Of a stretch of DNA of 7,490 nt, positions 1 to 6,072 are shown piece after piece. The position numbers were made by a program, and so were the translations under genes. Numbering within the stretch: position 1 is the first letter of the stretch; the number at the start of each line of letters is the position of its first letter. Source of the DNA: Pseudomonadota bacterium (GTDB lineage: Bacteria > Pseudomonadota > Alphaproteobacteria > Rhizobiales > Methyloligellaceae); contig JADFHH010000072.1 in the NCBI GenBank assembly GCA_022567275.1, forward strand, positions 1-7,490. Reading direction: 5' to 3'. The notes under the pieces are model-generated. The model was given only the letters and a program-made list of their open reading frames with translations, did no database searches and was not told the origin of the DNA.

Positions 1-86
1 GGGAATGCACCAGAATCGCCTGCTTGTCTAGGGGGCGGCGTTTTGGCATGTTGGCGCGCATAATCAATGCGGGGGATTGCGACAAG

Positions 87-1796
87 ATGAAACTGCTGCT
101 TCGTATCGCGGTTATGGCGCTGTTTATCACCGGTCAGACCGTTAACGAAACGCTTGCCACGGCGGCGGCCGGGCCGGTGTCATTCGAGCAATCCATCGCC
201 ACGCTTGTGCTTGCGAGTCTGGGGCAAGCCCCCGGTGGCGAAGATCGCAAGGCAGTGCTGCGCCTGCACCTGCGGGCATACTATGCCGGCTGGAATGTTG
301 CGCCGATATGGGTTGACGAGAACGGGGCAACGAAAAAGGCGCGCGACGCGGCACAAGAAATCCGCGCCGCGGACGTCTTTGGTCTGAACCCGAAAGATTA
401 CGTTATCCCCGCGCTGGACGGCGCGGCGACCACGCGCGAAGACCTCGCGCGCCTTGAGCTGGCGATGACCCGCACGGTGCTCGAATTTGCCCATCACGCC
501 AAGGCCGGGCGGATTGCTCCGGGCAGAGCCGGCCACTCGCTGAACAAACCGGAATCGCTAACAAACCCGCGCGGGTTTCTGGACGCGCTTCGCGCCGGCG
601 GCGACGTAGCGGCACTGTTGCGCGGCCTGCACCCCAGGCATCCGCAATTCGTGGCGCTGCAAAACAAGCTCGCCGAACTTCGCGGCGGGGGTAAGGATAG
701 CCCCCGCATTTTAATTCCCGGCGGGCCGGTTTTGCGTACCGGCGTTGCCCATGAACATGTGGCGCTGTTGCGCAAACGCCTCGGACTGGAGGGCAAATCG
801 AACCGGTTTGACGATGCGCTCAAGGCCGCGGTCATCGCCTTTCAGAACAAACAGGGACTGAAAGCCGACGGCGTGGCGGGAAATGTTACGCGCCGGGCGC
901 TGAACGGTGCTGCCAACGAACGTCTCATCATGCGCATTCTCGTCAATATGGAGCGCTGGCGCTGGCTTCCCGATGATATGGGCGGCGGCGCCGGGATTTA
1001 TGTCTGGGCCAACATCCCCGAATTCCGGGTGCGCATCGTGAAAAATGGCGAAATTGCTTTTACCGAGCGTGCGATCGTCGGCAAGCCCGGCAAACAGACG
1101 CCGGTTTTTTCCGACGCCATGGAGTGGATTGAGTTTCACCCGACATGGTATGTGCCAAACTCCATCAAGGTCGAAGACATCGCACCAAGTCTGCGCCGCC
1201 CGGCCAGCAAGGTAGTGGAGCGTTATCACTTGAAAATCGATTGCGGCCCGCTCGGCCGTGACTGGAGGACAATCGACTGGGAGACGACCGACATTCGCAA
1301 ATGCAGCGTCTCTCAGCCGCCGGGCGAACGCAGCGTGATGGGCTATTTCAAGTTCAAGTTTCCCAATGCCCATGCCGTCTATATGCATGACACGCCAGCA
1401 AAGCGGCTGTTCAAATCCGCCATACGCGCCTACAGCCATGGTTGCGTGCGCATCCAGAACCCGCGCCGCATGGCCGAAGTTCTGCTGGCCCATGACAAGG
1501 GGCTCACCGCATCACGCATTGATACAATCCTCAAAGGCCCCAGACGGCTGCACAAGGAAGAGCTGACCCGGCATGTACCGGTGCACATGACCTATTTCAC
1601 GAATATTTTCGATAAGGACGGCGCCTTGCGCACGTTGGCCGATCTCTATGGTCACGACCGCCGTCTGGCGCAGCTGCTCAGGGGCAAGGGGCGCTTGCTG
1701 CCCGTCCCCGTCTTCGCCAGCAAACACAAACGCAAAAAGCGCATCATGCAAACCGCTCAGGAAACGGCGTGGAGCGAAATGCTCACTGTGAATTAG
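87..1796 (+). CDS. Exported L,D-transpeptidase, YcbB (LdtD)-like
   Basis: The predicted protein (569 aa) is a periplasmic enzyme that would form 3-3 crosslinks in peptidoglycan through a cysteine acyl-enzyme, a reaction insensitive to most beta-lactams. From the ATG at 87 it has a signal peptide (residues 1 to about 28: Lys, a hydrophobic run, then ATAAA). It continues with a YcbB-type scaffold region, a peptidoglycan-binding helical repeat (about 225-273, ending near ADGVAGNVTRRALN) and a YkuD catalytic domain (about 303-470). The domain shows IVGKPGKQTPVF, the distal HDTP histidine (His434) and SHGCVRIQNP with catalytic Cys453. The only other cysteines, 386 and 406, lie in the catalytic-domain insertion. 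The reading frame is open upstream to a TTG at 24, but ATG 87 directly starts the signal peptide and has GGGGGA about 10 bases ahead. The gene stands alone and converges on a DUF465 gene. The family call is secure; which family member is less so. Confidence 0.93.
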   Translation: MKLLLRIAVMALFITGQTVNETLATAAAGPVSFEQSIATLVLASLGQAPGGEDRKAVLRLHLRAYYAGWNVAPIWVDENGATKKARDAAQEIRAADVFGLNPKDYVIPALDGAATTREDLARLELAMTRTVLEFAHHAKAGRIAPGRAGHSLNKPESLTNPRGFLDALRAGGDVAALLRGLHPRHPQFVALQNKLAELRGGGKDSPRILIPGGPVLRTGVAHEHVALLRKRLGLEGKSNRFDDALKAAVIAFQNKQGLKADGVAGNVTRRALNGAANERLIMRILVNMERWRWLPDDMGGGAGIYVWANIPEFRVRIVKNGEIAFTERAIVGKPGKQTPVFSDAMEWIEFHPTWYVPNSIKVEDIAPSLRRPASKVVERYHLKIDCGPLGRDWRTIDWETTDIRKCSVSQPPGERSVMGYFKFKFPNAHAVYMHDTPAKRLFKSAIRAYSHGCVRIQNPRRMAEVLLAHDKGLTASRIDTILKGPRRLHKEELTRHVPVHMTYFTNIFDKDGALRTLADLYGHDRRLAQLLRGKGRLLPVPVFASKHKRKKRIMQTAQETAWSEMLTVN

Positions 1797-1836
1797 AGCC
1801 CGGACCCCAAGGCAAGCCGCCGTCTCGCATGAACCG

Positions 1837-2019
1837 TCAGGCGACCCGGTCCTGTTCGGCCTTGAGCCGTTCGAGTTCGTCCTTGATCTGGAGTTTTTTA
1901 CGCTTGAGTCTGGAGAGCCTCAGATTATCGGCCGAAGGCCGCGCCAATTCATTGCCTATCTTTTTCTCCAAGACACGATGTTTTTCACTCAATTCAGTGG
2001 CATGTGCGTCAAGCGTCAT
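1837..2019 (-). CDS. Small DUF465 (YdcH-type) protein, copy 1
   Basis: This gene encodes 60 aa that are mostly charged and alpha-helical, with the DUF465 pattern: an N-terminal helix (ELSEKHRVLEKKI), then a second helix containing LSRLKRKKLQIKDELERLKA. DUF465 proteins are short helical-hairpin or coiled-coil proteins, common in alphaproteobacteria, with no settled biochemical role. I chose the ATG at 2019 because TGGAGGAG lies about four bases upstream on the minus strand. The open frame reaches 2085, but the extra 22 residues do not resemble the family. It ends 40 bases from the L,D-transpeptidase stop in convergent orientation, and is divergent from a paralogue starting at 2226. Confidence 0.85.
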   Translation of the reverse strand: MTLDAHATELSEKHRVLEKKIGNELARPSADNLRLSRLKRKKLQIKDELERLKAEQDRVA

Positions 2020-2060
2020 CGGCTCCTCCACTGTGGTCAGATTCGCAATGTTGCAAGTGT

Positions 2061-2082
2061 GACAAATTGATATCGGTTTGTC
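2061..2082. promoter_or_regulatory. Operator-like dyad between divergent DUF465 genes
   Basis: There is a 22-base dyad centred between 2071 and 2072. The left arm is GACAAATTGAT and the right arm ATCGGTTTGTC, so 9 of 11 positions are symmetric and the two mismatches are adjacent. It is 41 bases upstream of the minus-strand DUF465 start and about 143 bases upstream of the plus-strand one. Size and symmetry fit a dimeric helix-turn-helix repressor site, but I recognise no specific regulator. Neither direction has a convincing -35/-10 pair overlapping it, although TTGTCA on the minus strand (2065-2060) could be a -35. Confidence 0.4.
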
Positions 2083-2225
2083 CAATCGGTGCGGGATAAA
2101 GTGTGGTGAAATGCCACCGTAAGCGCAGTTTTATCCAACGCCCTTGCGTGCAAGCTCGATCGCCGCGATACTTCACCTGCGGCTGGAGAACGATCCGGCC
2201 GGACGCGAGCTGTAAAGGCTACGGA

Positions 2226-2432
2226 ATGGACCAAGATGAGCAGCGGGAACTCCAGGAGAGTCTCGCCAGACTAAAGCAGGAGCACCGGGATTTGGACAAC
2301 GCCATCGACGCGCTGGAACAATCGGGCCATTGCGACCCGTTACAGTTGAAGAGGCTCAAGAAAAAGAAGCTTCAATTGAAAGACGAAATATCCCGGGTCG
2401 GAGATCATCTGCTCCCGGACATCATTGCCTGA
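2226..2432 (+). CDS. Small DUF465 (YdcH-type) protein, copy 2
   Basis: This gene encodes 68 aa, highly charged and helical. The first helix is QRELQESLARLKQEHRDLDN and the second contains LQLKRLKKKKLQLKDEISRV. The second helix aligns closely with that of the divergent neighbour (RLK-KKLQ-KDE pattern), so the two are paralogues. ATG 2226 is preceded by AAAGG with a 7-base gap. A longer frame opening at 2103 adds 41 arginine- and cysteine-rich residues unlike the family and is probably non-coding leader. The stop codon forms the first arm of a hairpin shared with the convergent diguanylate cyclase gene. Biochemical function is unknown; the family assignment is good. Confidence 0.85.
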   Translation: MDQDEQRELQESLARLKQEHRDLDNAIDALEQSGHCDPLQLKRLKKKKLQLKDEISRVGDHLLPDIIA

Positions 2433-2453
2433 GCTTCAGACAGGTTTGAAGCT
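2432..2453. terminator. Short hairpin between convergent genes
   Basis: A perfect 7-bp inverted repeat, AGCTTCA (2432-2438) and TGAAGCT (2447-2453), with an 8-base loop. It begins in the last base of the DUF465 stop codon and ends four bases before the diguanylate cyclase stop. The location suits a bidirectional terminator. The stem is only moderately GC-rich and no true T-run follows on either strand, so termination strength is doubtful. Confidence 0.4.
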
Positions 2454-2457
2454 GTTG

Positions 2458-3174
2458 TCACGCTCTGTGTGTGGCCCGCCCCTTCGCTTCATACATCAGC
2501 TTGTCGGCACGCTCGAGCGCCGCGGCAATCGTGTCGTCGGCGCGCAGCAGGGTGACGCCCGCCGTCAGGGACATGGGGATTTCCTTGCCATCATGTACGA
2601 GCCCGCTCGAGGCTAGCGCGCGGGCCAGCTGATCGGCTTTCTTCGCCGCCGCGTCCTTGCCGGCGCGATGTAACAGGACAGCGAATTCATCACCGCCAAG
2701 GCGGGCGACAATGTCTGAGCGGCGCACATTTGCAATGAGAATATCGGTCACATGAAACAGCGCCGCATCACCCGCGCCATGGCCGTGGATATCGTTGATG
2801 GCCTTGAAATCGTCGAGGTCGATATAGATCAGGCTGACATCCGTGCCGTGGCGGTCGATATAGGCCAGCGTGCGCGCCAGTTCCCGGTCAAAGCCGCGCC
2901 GGTTCAGAACCGGAAGCAGGACATCTTCGTCCGCCCTGTTCTCAAGTTCGATGACCCGGCCCCGGGCGGCATTCAACTCTTCCTTCAGCCTGTCGAGCTC
3001 GGCCATAAGCTGACCGACCGCCGAGCGCGCCGCGGGCGGAAAATCCGACTGCTGGATCGCCGAAAGGGTCTTTGCCGCCAGTGCTTGCCGGCGCGGCCCG
3101 GCCGCACGGATTTTCTGGCCCGGGCGCGCGCCGGGCTGTTTTTCCATTCGGGTCTGTTTGGCCTTGTTCGGCAT
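2458..3174 (-). CDS. GGDEF-domain diguanylate cyclase
   Basis: The product (238 aa from ATG 3174) should condense two GTP into cyclic di-GMP. The N-terminal ~50 residues are basic and disordered-looking (Lys, Arg, Gln, Pro). A probable coiled coil at about 53-82 could drive dimerisation, and a complete GGDEF domain follows. Visible motifs are the metal-binding IDLDDFKAIND, GHGAGD, and RLGGDEFAVLL with GGDEF at residues 160-164. An RRSD inhibitory I-site lies exactly five residues before GGDEF, so product inhibition is expected. No transmembrane segment, REC or PAS domain is present, so the protein appears cytosolic and without a recognisable sensor. The start is uncertain: TTG 3213, ATG 3174 and ATG 3147 all lack a clear Shine-Dalgarno. 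It is divergent from purE. Confidence 0.9.
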   Translation of the reverse strand: MPNKAKQTRMEKQPGARPGQKIRAAGPRRQALAAKTLSAIQQSDFPPAARSAVGQLMAELDRLKEELNAARGRVIELENRADEDVLLPVLNRRGFDRELARTLAYIDRHGTDVSLIYIDLDDFKAINDIHGHGAGDAALFHVTDILIANVRRSDIVARLGGDEFAVLLHRAGKDAAAKKADQLARALASSGLVHDGKEIPMSLTAGVTLLRADDTIAAALERADKLMYEAKGRATHRA

Positions 3175-3258
3175 CGTAATTCTATTGATCTGTGGCCATT
3201 GATTGTCTGGCAAGCACGCGGAGGTGTTGTCCAGGAGAATAAACTTGCCTGCAAGCCG

Positions 3259-3273
3259 TTAACATTCGGTTCA
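3259..3273. promoter_or_regulatory. Possible CtrA-like site upstream of the GGDEF gene
   Basis: TTAA (3259-3262), seven bases, then TTCA (3270-3273) matches the alphaproteobacterial CtrA consensus TTAA-N7-TTAA at 7 of 8 positions. It lies 85 bases upstream of the chosen diguanylate cyclase start and about 50 bases before the -35 of purE. One mismatch and no recognised overlapping promoter make this a weak call. Confidence 0.25.
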
Positions 3274-3322
3274 CCATGCTGGCACGCCTGGCGACTTTCC
3301 AGCAGAACTGTTCCGTCTTGCC

Positions 3323-3350
3323 TTGTCAATCAGGCCCGCCTCCCTATAAT
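3323..3350 (+). promoter_or_regulatory. Sigma-70-type promoter of purE
   Basis: A -35 box TTGTCA (3323-3328, one mismatch from TTGACA) is followed by a 16-base spacer and a perfect -10 box TATAAT (3345-3350). Transcription should begin near 3357 and give a leader of about 30 bases containing AGGA (3376-3379), nine bases ahead of the purE ATG. This is the clearest promoter in the window. I see no purine-repressor-like operator or riboswitch in the short leader. Confidence 0.75.
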
Positions 3351-3388
3351 CGCGCGCTTTCCTGGTCGAGAGTACAGGATCCAATGCA

Positions 3389-3880
3389 ATGAACAAATCC
3401 ACGCCGCTTGTCGGCATCATCATGGGCAGCCAGTCGGACTGGCCGGTGATGAAACATACCGCCGCGACACTCGATGAGTTGGCTATCGCGTGCGAAGCGC
3501 GGATCCTCTCCGCCCACCGCACCCCTGACCGGCTGCACAGCTATATGGGCGACGTGCGCGAACGCGGTCTCAAGGTGATCATCGCGGGCGCGGGCGGGGC
3601 GGCGCATCTTGCCGGCGTCGCGGCGTCTTTGACCCTGCTCCCGGTGTTCGGCGTGCCGATGCAAACCAGCGCGCTTGGCGGCGAGGACAGTCTCTATTCG
3701 ACCGTGCAGATGCCGGCGGGCATTCCGGTCGGCACGCTTGCGATCGGGCGCGCAGGGGCCGTCAATGCGGCGCTGCTGGCCGCCGCCGTGCTGGCGCTCG
3801 GCGATGCCGGGCTTGAGAAACGCCTCGGCGCATGGCGCAAGGCGCGCGCCGACGCGGCGCCGCTGGAACCGGAAGACTGA
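3389..3880 (+). CDS. purE: N5-carboxyaminoimidazole ribonucleotide mutase (PurE)
   Basis: The 163-aa cytosolic enzyme of de novo purine synthesis moves the carboxyl group of N5-CAIR to make CAIR. It has the normal length for the bacterial enzyme and all the hallmark motifs: GSQSD (13-17), SAHRTPD (41-47), the glycine-rich GAGGAAHLAG (67-76) and SLYSTVQMPAGIPVGTLAIG (101-120). Together these form the octameric active site. ATG 3389 is supported by AGGA nine bases upstream and by the promoter at 3323-3350. Its usual partner, purK (N5-CAIR synthetase), is often the next gene in related genomes but is absent here, and a 166-base gap leads directly to rpsU. The motifs look like ordinary bacterial PurE, but I cannot formally exclude a class II enzyme that uses AIR and CO2 directly. 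Confidence 0.96.
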   Translation: MNKSTPLVGIIMGSQSDWPVMKHTAATLDELAIACEARILSAHRTPDRLHSYMGDVRERGLKVIIAGAGGAAHLAGVAASLTLLPVFGVPMQTSALGGEDSLYSTVQMPAGIPVGTLAIGRAGAVNAALLAAAVLALGDAGLEKRLGAWRKARADAAPLEPED

Positions 3881-3912
3881 CCGCGCGCGCTGAAGAAGCG
3901 ATTCACGATTTT

Positions 3913-3934
3913 TTCATGGCCTTCGGGCTATGGA
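3913..3934 (+). other. UUCG-tetraloop hairpin between purE and rpsU
   Basis: CATGGCC (3915-3921), the loop TTCG, then GGCTATG (3926-3932) form a 7-bp stem with one G-U pair. It can extend by a U-G and a U-A pair to 3913-3934. The C(UUCG)G loop is an exceptionally stable tetraloop. A T-run lies before the hairpin (3909-3914) rather than after it, with only TTTT at 3948-3951 downstream. It is therefore not a textbook terminator; it may weakly terminate or stabilise the purE transcript. Confidence 0.45.
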
Positions 3935-4029
3935 CAAGCCTGCGCCCTTTTGTTACACGATGGCGCGCACGGGCTGGCTGTAGCGCATATCCGCCGCCGC
4001 ATTGAAGCCCGTCCAGAAGGTTGAATTTT

Positions 4030-4036
4030 AAGGAGA
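4030..4036 (+). promoter_or_regulatory. Shine-Dalgarno that fixes the rpsU start
   Basis: AAGGAGA at 4030-4036 is a near-perfect ribosome binding site. It is 10 bases from the GTG at 4047 but only one base from the TTG at 4038, so it selects GTG 4047. Confidence 0.8.
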
Positions 4037-4046
4037 TTTGTCACCC

Positions 4047-4292
4047 GTGCAAGTCGTCGTCCGCGATAACAATGTCGATCAGGCGCTCAGAGCGCTGAAA
4101 AAGAAGATGCAGCGCGAGGGCATCTTCCGTGAAATGAAGCTTCGCAACTTCTACGAAAAGCCGTCCGAGAAACGCGCCCGCGAAAAAGCCGAAGCCATTC
4201 GCCGCGCCCGCAAGCTGGCGCGCAAGAAGGCGCAGCGCGAAGGTCTGATCCCCGCCGGCAGGAAGAAGCCCGCCACCCGCGGCCGCCGCTAG
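4047..4292 (+). CDS. rpsU: 30S ribosomal protein bS21
   Basis: The 81-aa, very basic protein is a component of the small ribosomal subunit platform and takes part in initiation. The sequence from the GTG start (MQVVVRDNNVDQALRALKK) is the typical alphaproteobacterial bS21 N-terminus. FYEKPSEKRAREKAEA follows, then an extended Arg/Lys-rich tail (KLARKKAQREG, ending GRR). A TTG at 4038 would add three residues, but the strong AAGGAGA sits too close to it. The upstream 166-base gap has only a poor promoter candidate (TGGACA 3931-3936, 17 bases, TACACG 3954-3959), so co-transcription with purE remains possible. The stop lies 41 bases from the convergent mscS stop; I find no strong terminator there. 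Confidence 0.95.
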   Translation: MQVVVRDNNVDQALRALKKKMQREGIFREMKLRNFYEKPSEKRAREKAEAIRRARKLARKKAQREGLIPAGRKKPATRGRR

Positions 4293-4333
4293 AGGCTTAC
4301 CTGAAATCCGAACATCCCGCATGCCGTTGAGCA

Positions 4334-5170
4334 TCACTTTTCCGCGCGAATCACCTGCACATGCGGATAAGGGATCGAGATGCCGGCCTGGTCGAGCGCG
4401 TATTTGACGTCGCGAACCAGCTTCCATTTGACATCCCAGAAATCCTCGCGTTTGGCCCAGGCCCGGAGTCGCAGATCGACGGAGCTGTCCCCCAGATTGA
4501 TCACTTTCACCTCCGGTCCGGGTGAGTCGAGCACGCGTCCCTCACCCTGAACCAGCTTGAGAAGGAGCGTGCACGCCTTGTCGATATCATCGTCATAGGA
4601 AATGCCCACCACCATCTCGAGCCGCCGGGTCGGCAGCCTGGAACAGTTGGTGATCGAATCCGACCAGATCTTCGAATTCGGGACCGTTATCAAGAGACCC
4701 TCCGGAGTCCGTATCTCGGTCACGAACACGCCGATTTCGACGACCGTTCCGTTGCCCCCCGCCGTCTCCACATAGTCGCCGAGATGAAACGGCCGCAGAA
4801 ACAGCAGCATGAGCCCGGCCGCCACATTTTGCAGCGTGCCTTGCAGGGCGAAGCCGATGGCGAGGCCGGCGGCGGCGAGCACGGCGATGATGCTCGTGGT
4901 CTGGATGCCGAATTCGGCGAGCACCAGAATGGTGGTGAAAACGAGGATGCCATAGCGGGCGATCTGCCCCGCGACAGGTATCAGCGTCTTGTCTAAATGC
5001 TTCAGCTTGTCAAGCCGGCCCCGGATTGTCCGGTTGGCCCAGCCCGCCAGCAGAAAACCGGCGATGAAGATGGCAATAGCGGTTATAAGGCTGAGACTAT
5101 ATTCGACGCCGAGATTGACCAGCTCGGCCGCCACCGCGTTATATTCATACACCTTTGCAAGATCGTTCAT
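4334..5170 (-). CDS. MscS-family mechanosensitive ion channel
   Basis: This 278-aa inner-membrane channel is expected to open under membrane tension and release solutes during hypo-osmotic shock. Its length is close to the small-conductance MscS of E. coli. Three transmembrane helices lie at about 24-46, 68-90 and 93-124. The third is the pore helix, rich in Ala and Gly (AAAGLAIGFALQGTLQNVAAG). Next comes the cytoplasmic beta domain with RPFHLGDYVE and the conserved PNSKIWSDSITN, then an alpha/beta C-terminal domain ending IPYPHVQV. ATG 5170 has GGGGGA a few bases upstream. The gene follows the alpha/beta hydrolase with 56 bases between them, and that leader is packed with inverted repeats, one of which encloses the ribosome binding site. 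Confidence 0.93.
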   Translation of the reverse strand: MNDLAKVYEYNAVAAELVNLGVEYSLSLITAIAIFIAGFLLAGWANRTIRGRLDKLKHLDKTLIPVAGQIARYGILVFTTILVLAEFGIQTTSIIAVLAAAGLAIGFALQGTLQNVAAGLMLLFLRPFHLGDYVETAGGNGTVVEIGVFVTEIRTPEGLLITVPNSKIWSDSITNCSRLPTRRLEMVVGISYDDDIDKACTLLLKLVQGEGRVLDSPGPEVKVINLGDSSVDLRLRAWAKREDFWDVKWKLVRDVKYALDQAGISIPYPHVQVIRAEK

Positions 5171-5171
5171 T

Positions 5172-5227
5172 GCATCCCCCGCGATGCTGACTCGAGCGCC
5201 AATCGAGTCGGACTCTTAGCATGAGTC
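5172..5227 (-). promoter_or_regulatory. Three consecutive hairpins with four GANTC sites in the mscS leader
   Basis: Between the hydrolase stop and the mscS start there are three inverted repeats in a row. GACTC (5211-5215) pairs with GAGTC (5223-5227). GACTCGA (5189-5195) pairs perfectly with TCGAGTC (5203-5209) around a 7-base loop. GCATC (5172-5176) pairs with GATGC (5183-5187). In the minus-strand RNA the last hairpin holds the GGGGGA ribosome binding site in its loop and stem. The first two contain four GANTC motifs, the CcrM methylation target. No T-run follows the stems, so simple termination after the hydrolase is not well supported. Their role is inferred. Confidence 0.5.
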
Positions 5228-6018
5228 TATGGCAGGGCGTCCAGAAACGCCCGCACCCTTTCCCACGCGCCATGGTCGAACAGATCGGAGTGATGCCCCT
5301 CGGCAAACAGCTCAAGCTTTTTCGGTTCGTTGGCGGCGGCGTAAACGCGTTTGCCCATGGCGACGGGAATCACCTCGTCCTGTTCGCCATGCAGGACCAA
5401 AAGCGGCGCCTTCACCTTCGCGACATGTTCGATATTGCGGTACTGGTCGCTTAACAGCAGGCCAAGGGGAAGAAAGAAATAAGTGCGTTTGCCGACATCG
5501 ACGGTCGAGGTCAGAGGCGATTCAAGCACCACCGCGCGCACCTCTCTCTGAGCGGCGAGTTGCGTCGCCTGCCCGCTCCCGAGCGACTCGCCATAAAGGA
5601 CGATGCTCTTCGCCTCCACGCCCGAGCCAAGCAGATGCTCATAGGCGGCGATGGCGTCGGCGACATTCGCGCTCTCGGTGGGCTTGCCCGTGGAGCCGCC
5701 ATAGCCGCGATTGTTGAGATAGAAGACGCCTGCGCCGTGCTCCCGCATGGTCTCGAACTTCTCCGCGCGCCCCGCCGCGTTGCCCGCATTGCCATGGAAA
5801 TAGAGAATAGTGGGTTCGCCCGGTTTGGCGGGTGAATGCCAGGCGACAAGGGTCTCCCCGTCATTTGTCTTGAGCTCAACCTCTTCAACGCCGGCAAGCC
5901 CGGCTTGGGCGGGTGCGACCCGCGCCGGGTCCGGGAAATACATGAACCACCGCTGGCCGAAATAGGCGGCGATGCAGATGGTCACATATGTGGCGATGAT
6001 CCAGAGGAGGGTTTGCAT
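5227..6018 (-). CDS. Membrane-anchored alpha/beta hydrolase (BEM46/ABHD13/YfhR-like)
   Basis: The 263-aa serine hydrolase is tethered by one N-terminal hydrophobic helix (residues 3 to about 20), followed by GQRWFMYFPD, typical of this subgroup. The alpha/beta fold shows the oxyanion strand YFHGNAGN (73-80), NNRGYGGSTG, the nucleophile elbow GESLGSG (Ser145), the acid in HGEQDEVIP (Asp214) and the base in GHHSDLF (His242 or His243). It is likely an esterase, lipase or thioesterase-type enzyme at the inner membrane; the substrate cannot be deduced. The start is either ATG 6018 (GGAAAAAAA upstream) or an in-frame GTG at 6045 (AAGG seven bases upstream) that adds nine residues. I prefer ATG because it puts the anchor at the N-terminus. 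The Nudix stop is 54 bases upstream and mscS lies 56 bases downstream. Confidence 0.9.
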   Translation of the reverse strand: MQTLLWIIATYVTICIAAYFGQRWFMYFPDPARVAPAQAGLAGVEEVELKTNDGETLVAWHSPAKPGEPTILYFHGNAGNAAGRAEKFETMREHGAGVFYLNNRGYGGSTGKPTESANVADAIAAYEHLLGSGVEAKSIVLYGESLGSGQATQLAAQREVRAVVLESPLTSTVDVGKRTYFFLPLGLLLSDQYRNIEHVAKVKAPLLVLHGEQDEVIPVAMGKRVYAAANEPKKLELFAEGHHSDLFDHGAWERVRAFLDALP

Positions 6019-6072
6019 GCGTTTTTTTCCGACATCCGATTGCACGGGAGAGCCTTGACGATAGAAAACCCA

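Noticed and set aside
59..64. CATAAT as a -10 box for the L,D-transpeptidase
   Set aside because: The nearest -35 candidates are at wrong distances (TTGGCA 10 bases away, TTGTCT 29 bases away), so no promoter can be supported.
711..1493. 260-codon open frame on the minus strand
   Set aside because: It lies wholly inside the L,D-transpeptidase gene, whose motifs are clear, and its translation has no recognisable domain. It is a high-GC shadow frame.
3384..3392. Two-codon frame ATG CAA TGA overlapping the purE ATG
   Set aside because: It could be read as a minimal upstream ORF, but AGGA is better spaced for ATG 3389 and such a tiny overlap is likely chance.
2752..3477. 241-codon open frame on the plus strand
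   Set aside because: It is antisense to the GGDEF gene, runs through the purE promoter and overlaps the purE start in another frame. It has no domain signature.
4321..4340. Possible terminator between rpsU and mscS (ATGC, six bases, GCAT)
   Set aside because: The stem is only 4 bp and is followed by CAC before the T-run. It is too weak to call.
5229..5717. 162-codon open frame on the plus strand
   Set aside because: It is antisense to the alpha/beta hydrolase and its translation is dominated by Arg, Pro and Ser, as expected for a GC-rich shadow frame.
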